A stretch of DNA of 10,136 nucleotides from contig CALMAV010000299.1 of NCBI GenBank assembly GCA_937859895.1, positions 1-10,136 on the forward strand, given 5' to 3'. The notes under the pieces are model-generated. The model had not been told where the DNA came from. It saw only the letters and a list, made by a program, of their open reading frames with translations, and made no database searches. The translations under genes were made by a program, and so were the position numbers. This DNA is from an uncultured Bryobacterales bacterium (GTDB lineage Bacteria > Acidobacteriota > Terriglobia > Bryobacterales > Bryobacteraceae). Below are positions 5,505 to 10,136 of this stretch, piece by piece (the stretch's first letter is position 1; each line of letters begins with the position of its first letter).

Positions 5505-6773
5505 ATGCAGCGCCCCAGGTGCCTGTATGCGGGTCTCCTGCTAGCTGCCGGATGCATGGCCCAGACTGCCGCTCCAACTCGGACGCTCACCTGGCAGGAG
5601 ACCGTTGACAGATTCGAAGCAAATAATCCCACCTTGCTCGCGGGAAAAATAAATATTGATGAATCCCGTGCCGACGAGATTACGGCATATCTCCGACCGA
5701 ACCCGTATCTAGGTTTGGCCCTAGATCAGGTTACGCCGTTTTCACTGAATAATGGTTCTTATCGGCCTTTGACGAATGGGTATGAGTACGCGACTCTCGA
5801 CTATCTGCATGAGCGACGGCATAAGCGGGAGCTACGGCTGCAGAGTGTGCAGGGAGCTACCAGAATTGCCGTTGCCGATCAGTTGGATCTTCGCCGCAAT
5901 CTACTTTCCAATTTGCGTGATGCGTTTGTGCGTACCGTGCAAGCCAAGGCGATTGAAGCTATCGCGCGGGAGAACATTTCATACTATGACCGGGAGATTG
6001 CTGTCAATCAAGAGCGTTTCAAAGTTGGGGCGATTGCAAAGGTCGACCTGCAACGGGTAGAGTTGCAGCGGGTTCAGTTTGAATCAGATCTGCTGACTGC
6101 GCAAGTCAATCTGCGGACCGCCAAAATTGATTTGCTGGCGCTGCTGCGGGATCGGACCCCGGTGGAGGAGTTCGACGTCCGCGGCGCGTTCGAATTTACT
6201 GAGCCCGCATTGACCTTGGATGAGTTACGGACGGCGGCACTAGAGAGCAGACCTGACCTACAAAGTGCAGCCGAAACTTTGCAGAAGGCACGGACCGATT
6301 TCAGACTCGCGGTGGCAAACGGATCAACAGATCCTACTTTTGGGGTCATCGTTTCGCATCAGCCATTTCCACTGCAGACCTATTTCGGGTTCTCAGTTAA
6401 CATCCCGCTGCGGATCTTCGATCGCAATCAAGGTGAGAAGGCGCGCACTAACCTAGAAATTGGACGCAGCCAGCGACTGCTGGACGCGTCTCAAACTGAC
6501 GCTCTACACGATGTGGAGTCGGCCTACGCCACATTGCAGAATACACTCGCACTGCTCCGTCCATATAAGACTAAGTACCTGAAGGAGGCGGACGAGATTC
6601 GATCGACGGTCTCGTTCTCGTATCAAAAAGGCGCAGCGTCGCTTATTGATTTCATTGATGCGCAGAACCAATTTCGGGCAACGCAGGTGAACTATTTGAA
6701 TTTGGTGGGGGCATATCTGTCAGCTGCGAACCAGTTGAATCTGGCAGTAGGACGTGAGGTTATCCATGATTAG
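5505..6773 (+). CDS. TolC-family outer-membrane factor of heavy-metal RND efflux (CzcC/CusC-like)
   Basis: The outer-membrane channel of a tripartite efflux system, 422 residues from the ATG behind GGAGG. The signal peptide has a hydrophobic core (YAGLLLAAG) ending in a lipobox-like LAAGC with Cys17. It could therefore be lipid-anchored like CusC/OprM, though signal peptidase I cleavage shortly after is also possible. Two OEP repeats follow, about 28-225 and 235-420. They are seen as long amphipathic helices rich in Ala/Leu/Gln/Arg (for example VDLQRVELQRVQFESDLL in the first and GAASLIDFIDAQNQF in the second), with beta-strand pieces such as YFGFSVNIPL. These are standard features of TolC proteins. 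The stop overlaps the start of the adaptor gene by 8 bases, so the two are translationally coupled. Context (adaptor and CzcA-like pump immediately downstream) gives the metal-efflux role. Confidence 0.93.
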   Translation: MQRPRCLYAGLLLAAGCMAQTAAPTRTLTWQETVDRFEANNPTLLAGKINIDESRADEITAYLRPNPYLGLALDQVTPFSLNNGSYRPLTNGYEYATLDYLHERRHKRELRLQSVQGATRIAVADQLDLRRNLLSNLRDAFVRTVQAKAIEAIARENISYYDREIAVNQERFKVGAIAKVDLQRVELQRVQFESDLLTAQVNLRTAKIDLLALLRDRTPVEEFDVRGAFEFTEPALTLDELRTAALESRPDLQSAAETLQKARTDFRLAVANGSTDPTFGVIVSHQPFPLQTYFGFSVNIPLRIFDRNQGEKARTNLEIGRSQRLLDASQTDALHDVESAYATLQNTLALLRPYKTKYLKEADEIRSTVSFSYQKGAASLIDFIDAQNQFRATQVNYLNLVGAYLSAANQLNLAVGREVIHD

Positions 6774-7902
6774 GGGAATCTATACCCAAGCTACGGGCGT
6801 AGCGCTGGCAGTACTTGTCTTAGCTGGGTGCCGTCCGGAACAAAAGGTGGATCCGGCGGCAGCAGCGCCTCCGCAGACCAAAGTCGTCGAAGAGCCCGAC
6901 CTCAGCGTAGTGAAGGTCGACCGACCGGAGCGCTTCAAACTCGTGACAGTAGCTCAGCGCGAGGATGTGCAGCAGGTAAAAGCAACGGGCTCGGTTACGC
7001 CGGATATTGAGAGGTCGGTTCCAGTGGTCTCGCTGGCCTCCGGTCGGGTAGTGGCAATCAAAGTGCGCCTTGGCGACGACGTAAAGAAGGGGCAACTACT
7101 CCTCCAGTTGATGAGCAACGACCTGACAAATGGCTTCCAGACTTACCAGCAGGCCCAGGCAGATCTGAAGCTTGCGCGAACCCAACTAGAGCGGTCCAAG
7201 ATTCTCTACGAGCATGGTGCTATCTCGCTGAACGATCTCCAGGTAGCTGAGGACACAGCCGAGAAAGCGGACGTTACGGTGAAAGCGTCGGCTCAGACGA
7301 TTCGAACACTCGGGGGCGATCCGAATCGCAATGATCCGGTGTTAAGCGTCTATGCGCCGGTGAGCGGAACGTTGACCGAACAGAATATCGTAACAGCGGG
7401 TGCCGTGGGTGGAAGCAACTCACAGCCCAACTTGTTCACCATCTCTGACTTATCTACCGTCTGGGTTCTGTGCGATGTGTATGAGAACGATCTGCCGCTT
7501 GTGCGAGTGGGTGACAGAGCAGACATCGAGCTCAATGCATATCCGGGGCAGATGATTCATGGCCGTATCAGCAATATCGGCAAGGTGCTCGATCCGACTC
7601 TGCGCACAGCTAAAGTTAGGATTCAAGTTAGTAATCCGGGTATGATGCGCGCCGGCATGTTTGTGACGGCAACGTTCTACGGGCAGCATGGGCGCGAGTA
7701 CGCAAGTGTGCCGACCACAGCGGTGGTCCATTTGCATGATCGGGACTGGGTGTTCGTGCCGGGTCAGAGTAGCGACTTCAAACGCCAGGAAGTGATAGGC
7801 GGGAAGATGAGCGGGAGTGAAGAGGAAATACGCTCGGGGCTGAAGCCGGGACAGCAAGTGGTGTTAAATGCCCTTGACCTGCAGGCCGAGAGCGACCAAT
7901 AA
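6766..7902 (+). CDS. RND periplasmic adaptor lipoprotein (CzcB/CusB-like)
   Basis: The membrane-fusion protein linking the inner-membrane pump to the outer-membrane channel, 378 residues. The N-terminus is a lipoprotein signal: a hydrophobic VALAVLVLAGC with the lipobox LAGC and Cys22. Then come a Pro/Ala-rich linker, a first half of the barrel-sandwich (lipoyl) domain (SLASGRVVAIKVRLGDDVKKG, about 89-109), a helical hairpin (about 120-180), the second lipoyl half (SVYAPVSGTLTEQNIV), a beta-barrel domain (STVWVLCDVYENDLPLVRVGD), and a membrane-proximal end. I chose the ATG at 6766 (GAGG six bases upstream) over the GTG at 6754. It overlaps the preceding gene by 8 bases, and the pump gene starts 13 bases after its stop. 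The N-terminal linker contains no Met or His, unlike CusB, whose Met residues bind Cu/Ag. Confidence 0.93.
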   Translation: MIRGIYTQATGVALAVLVLAGCRPEQKVDPAAAAPPQTKVVEEPDLSVVKVDRPERFKLVTVAQREDVQQVKATGSVTPDIERSVPVVSLASGRVVAIKVRLGDDVKKGQLLLQLMSNDLTNGFQTYQQAQADLKLARTQLERSKILYEHGAISLNDLQVAEDTAEKADVTVKASAQTIRTLGGDPNRNDPVLSVYAPVSGTLTEQNIVTAGAVGGSNSQPNLFTISDLSTVWVLCDVYENDLPLVRVGDRADIELNAYPGQMIHGRISNIGKVLDPTLRTAKVRIQVSNPGMMRAGMFVTATFYGQHGREYASVPTTAVVHLHDRDWVFVPGQSSDFKRQEVIGGKMSGSEEEIRSGLKPGQQVVLNALDLQAESDQ

Positions 7903-7915
7903 AAGGTAAGAAGTT

Positions 7916-10136
7916 ATGATCCGAGCTTTTGTCGAGTTCTCGCTAGGAAATCGGTTACTAGTGCTGCTGATAGGGGCGGTGCTGCTGGTCTGGGGCGCAT
8001 TTAGTTTCAAAAAACTGCCAGTGGAGGCGTATCCGGACGTGGCCAATAACTACGTCCAGGTGATTACGCAGTGGCCCGGGCGTGCCGCTGAAGAAGTAGA
8101 GCAGCAGGTAACGGTGCCATTGGAAGTCAGTATGGCCGGTATTCCGCACATGACCGATATCCGTTCCATCTCTGAGTTCGGGTTGTCAGTAGTGACGATG
8201 GTCTACGACGACCAGTCAGCTAACGACTGGAATCGTCAGAAGGTGCTGGAGCGGCTCTCGCAAGTAACGTTGCCGCCGACCGTGCAGCCAACACTCGGGC
8301 CCGATTTCAGCCCCGTAGGACAGCTGTACTGGTACACACTGAAGAGCACAAATCCGCAATATGACTTGATGGAGTTGAAGTCGCTCCAGGACTGGGTAAT
8401 CACCAAGCAGTTGAAGTCAGTGCCGGACGTCATCGACGTTTCCAGCTTCGGCGGCCTTACGCGCGAGTATCAGGTTCAGCTGGATCCCAATAAGCTGGTC
8501 TCCTACGGCTTGCCTGTCAGCCAGGTAGAGCAGGCCCTCACCAATAACAACGTAAACGCCGGTGGCAGCTTCATTCAGGAAGGCGAGCAGCAGGTAAATG
8601 TTCGTGAGGTGGGGCTGTATCGGGATTCGAGGGACATCGGCAGAACATTGCTGAAGGCGCAGAATGGTACGCCAATTTACGTGAGTTCCATTGGAGCAGT
8701 CAACCAAGGCCCGAAGATTCGGTTAGGGCAGATCGCCAAGGCCATTCATCGGCGTGATGGGACGGTAGTTGATACCAACGACGTAGTGGAGGGCATTGTT
8801 CTCCTGCGCAAGGGCGCGGACGGCGACGCCATGCTGGCAGCACTCCATACAAAGGTGGACGAACTGAACAATCACTTCCTGCCGCCGGGCGTGAAGATAG
8901 TTCCGTTCCTGGATCGCAGCGACCTGGTGCACCTGACAACGCATACCGTGCTCCATAATCTGACCGAAGGAATCGTGCTGGTAGCGGTGATTCTTCTGCT
9001 GTTCCTGGGCAACTTGCGGTCGGCTTTAATTGTCGTTCTGACTATTCCGTTTGCCCTGCTGTTTGCATCGATCTGCCTGGACTTGAACCATGTGCCCGCG
9101 AACCTGCTGTCCCTAGGTGCCTTGGATTTCGGCATGGTGGTGGACGGTGCTGTGGTGATGATGGAGAACATTGTCCGCCATATGGGCAGCGAAGGCACTC
9201 AGAAGACTGCCATGGAGCGCATTCGCGAGGCGGCTAAAGAGGTTCAGCGGCCCGTCTTCTATGCGATTGCAATCATCATTACGGCCTATCTGCCCATCTT
9301 TACGCTGCAGCAGGTAGAAGGACGTCTGTTCCGCCCCATGGCGTTGACCGTAGCCTTTGCACTGCTTGGGGCTCTGCTGTTCTCCATGTCAATTGCCCCG
9401 GTGCTGGCGAGCGTGCTATTTCGCAACAAGATCAAGGAGTGGCATAACCCTGCCTTGGTCTGGTTAACGAACCTGTATCGACGAGCTCTAACGTTCACCC
9501 TGCACAAGAAGGCCTTCGTTCTCTTGCCAGTAACGGCGTTGTTGGTTTTTACCATCTGGTTGTTTGCCGCCGGGCACATAGGGTCCGAGTTTTTGCCGCA
9601 CCTGGATGAGGGTGCTATCTGGGCTCGGGGAACACTGGCTCCCAGCACCGGTCCGGCGGAAGCGGAAAAGATCATGCGGCGCGCTCGACTAGTCTTCGAT
9701 AGTTTTCCGGAGGTGACGAAGGTTATCAGTCAGATGGGACGGCCTGATGATGGCACCGACGTAGCGTTGTTCGGCAATACCGAGTACTTCATAGACCTGA
9801 AGCGAAAAGAAGATTGGCGGCCTGTTTTCCACCAGAACAAGGAAGAGCTGATTTTGGCAATGGGCCGAGAAGTCGAAAAAATTCCAGGCGCAATCTGGAA
9901 CTTCTCGCAGCCGATTGCGGACAACATGGAAGAGGCCGTAAGTGGCGTTAAGGGCGAGCTGGCCATCAAGGTCTTCGGCACTGACCTGCAAGAGCTGGAA
10001 AGCAAGGGCGAAGAGATTATCCGGGTGATGGAAACCATTCCGGGTGTTCGTGATCTTGGCCTGTTCCGCGTTATTGGACAGCCGAACTTGAACATCACAG
10101 TGGATCGCGAAAAAGCCAGTCGGTATGGCCTGAACG
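7916..10136 (+). CDS. CzcA-like heavy-metal RND efflux pump (3' end beyond window)
   Basis: The inner-membrane proton-driven pump of the HME-RND family; 740 codons are visible of a usual 1,030-1,070. From the N-terminus: TM1 (about 13-31), YPDV (39-42), WPGRAAEEVEQQVTVPLE (53-70) at the start of the periplasmic porter domain, then the TM2-TM6 block from about 345 to 505. TM4 carries DFGMVVDGAVVMMEN with Asp404, Asp410 and Glu417. These match the proton-relay residues D402, D408 and E415 of Cupriavidus CzcA. TM7 (about 531-553) is followed by GSEFLPHLDEG (556-566) and the second porter region with VKGELAIKVFG. DFG...DGA...EN is the signature of divalent-cation pumps; CusA has VGAMVDAA instead. 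The methionine that binds Cu/Ag in CusA (M573) is absent from the aligned segment. The start has AAGG plus AAGAAG upstream and lies 13 bases after the adaptor's stop. Confidence 0.95.
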   Translation, partial: MIRAFVEFSLGNRLLVLLIGAVLLVWGAFSFKKLPVEAYPDVANNYVQVITQWPGRAAEEVEQQVTVPLEVSMAGIPHMTDIRSISEFGLSVVTMVYDDQSANDWNRQKVLERLSQVTLPPTVQPTLGPDFSPVGQLYWYTLKSTNPQYDLMELKSLQDWVITKQLKSVPDVIDVSSFGGLTREYQVQLDPNKLVSYGLPVSQVEQALTNNNVNAGGSFIQEGEQQVNVREVGLYRDSRDIGRTLLKAQNGTPIYVSSIGAVNQGPKIRLGQIAKAIHRRDGTVVDTNDVVEGIVLLRKGADGDAMLAALHTKVDELNNHFLPPGVKIVPFLDRSDLVHLTTHTVLHNLTEGIVLVAVILLLFLGNLRSALIVVLTIPFALLFASICLDLNHVPANLLSLGALDFGMVVDGAVVMMENIVRHMGSEGTQKTAMERIREAAKEVQRPVFYAIAIIITAYLPIFTLQQVEGRLFRPMALTVAFALLGALLFSMSIAPVLASVLFRNKIKEWHNPALVWLTNLYRRALTFTLHKKAFVLLPVTALLVFTIWLFAAGHIGSEFLPHLDEGAIWARGTLAPSTGPAEAEKIMRRARLVFDSFPEVTKVISQMGRPDDGTDVALFGNTEYFIDLKRKEDWRPVFHQNKEELILAMGREVEKIPGAIWNFSQPIADNMEEAVSGVKGELAIKVFGTDLQELESKGEEIIRVMETIPGVRDLGLFRVIGQPNLNITVDREKASRYGLN

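Noticed and set aside
7958..10098. Minus-strand open frames opposite the RND pump gene
   Set aside because: The plus strand is an uninterrupted CzcA-like frame across the whole stretch. The opposite-strand frames are shadows.
7916..10136. Assignment as a CusA copper/silver pump
   Set aside because: The TM4 signature and the lack of the Met residue in the aligned M573 segment fit the divalent-cation class better.
1..10136. CRISPR array, mobile element, tRNA or rRNA, phage remnant
   Set aside because: No regularly spaced direct repeats, transposase motifs, terminal inverted repeats or structural-RNA patterns were seen on either strand.

Overview
The window looks like a piece of a chromosome from a Gram-negative bacterium of moderate GC content. 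My best guess is the Acidobacteriota (Terriglobia). I infer this from the combination of a GlgE-pathway glucan operon, which is best known from actinobacteria, with an outer-membrane tripartite metal efflux operon. There is no rRNA or other marker gene to confirm the lineage. I see no rRNA, tRNA, CRISPR array, insertion sequence or phage gene.

Left third (1-3499, minus strand). Three genes read leftwards as one compact operon: a GT4 glycogen / maltose-1-phosphate synthase of the GlgM type (2270-3499), the maltosyltransferase GlgE (178-2238), and the first 50 codons of a maltokinase (1-150, cut by the window edge). The gaps are 31 and 27 bases. Together they would make alpha-maltose-1-phosphate by two routes, ADP-glucose plus glucose-1-phosphate through GlgM and maltose plus ATP through Mak, and GlgE would polymerise it into alpha-1,4-glucan.

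Middle (3500-5000, plus strand). A MarR-family repressor gene diverges from the glucan operon across a short intergenic region. It is followed by an FMN-dependent NADH azoreductase / quinone reductase (azoR) that starts with TTG behind a strong ribosome binding site. The 111-base gap between marR and azoR holds several inverted repeats that could be the repressor's operator. A clear intrinsic terminator (4958-4986) closes this unit.

Right half (5009-10136, plus strand). This is a heavy-metal RND efflux operon: a small unrecognised three-helix membrane protein, a TolC/CzcC-like outer-membrane factor, a CzcB/CusB-like lipoprotein adaptor and a CzcA-like proton-driven pump cut by the right edge after 740 codons. 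The pump carries the Asp-Asp-Glu signature of divalent-cation (Zn/Co/Cd-type) pumps and lacks the methionines typical of Cu(I)/Ag(I) pumps. The start of this operon lies only 22 bases after the terminator T-run. Its promoter may therefore overlap the terminator and give an almost leaderless message.

Most of the window is recognisable biology. The least explained parts are the small membrane protein at the head of the efflux operon and the regulatory DNA around marR-azoR and at 4958-5011.
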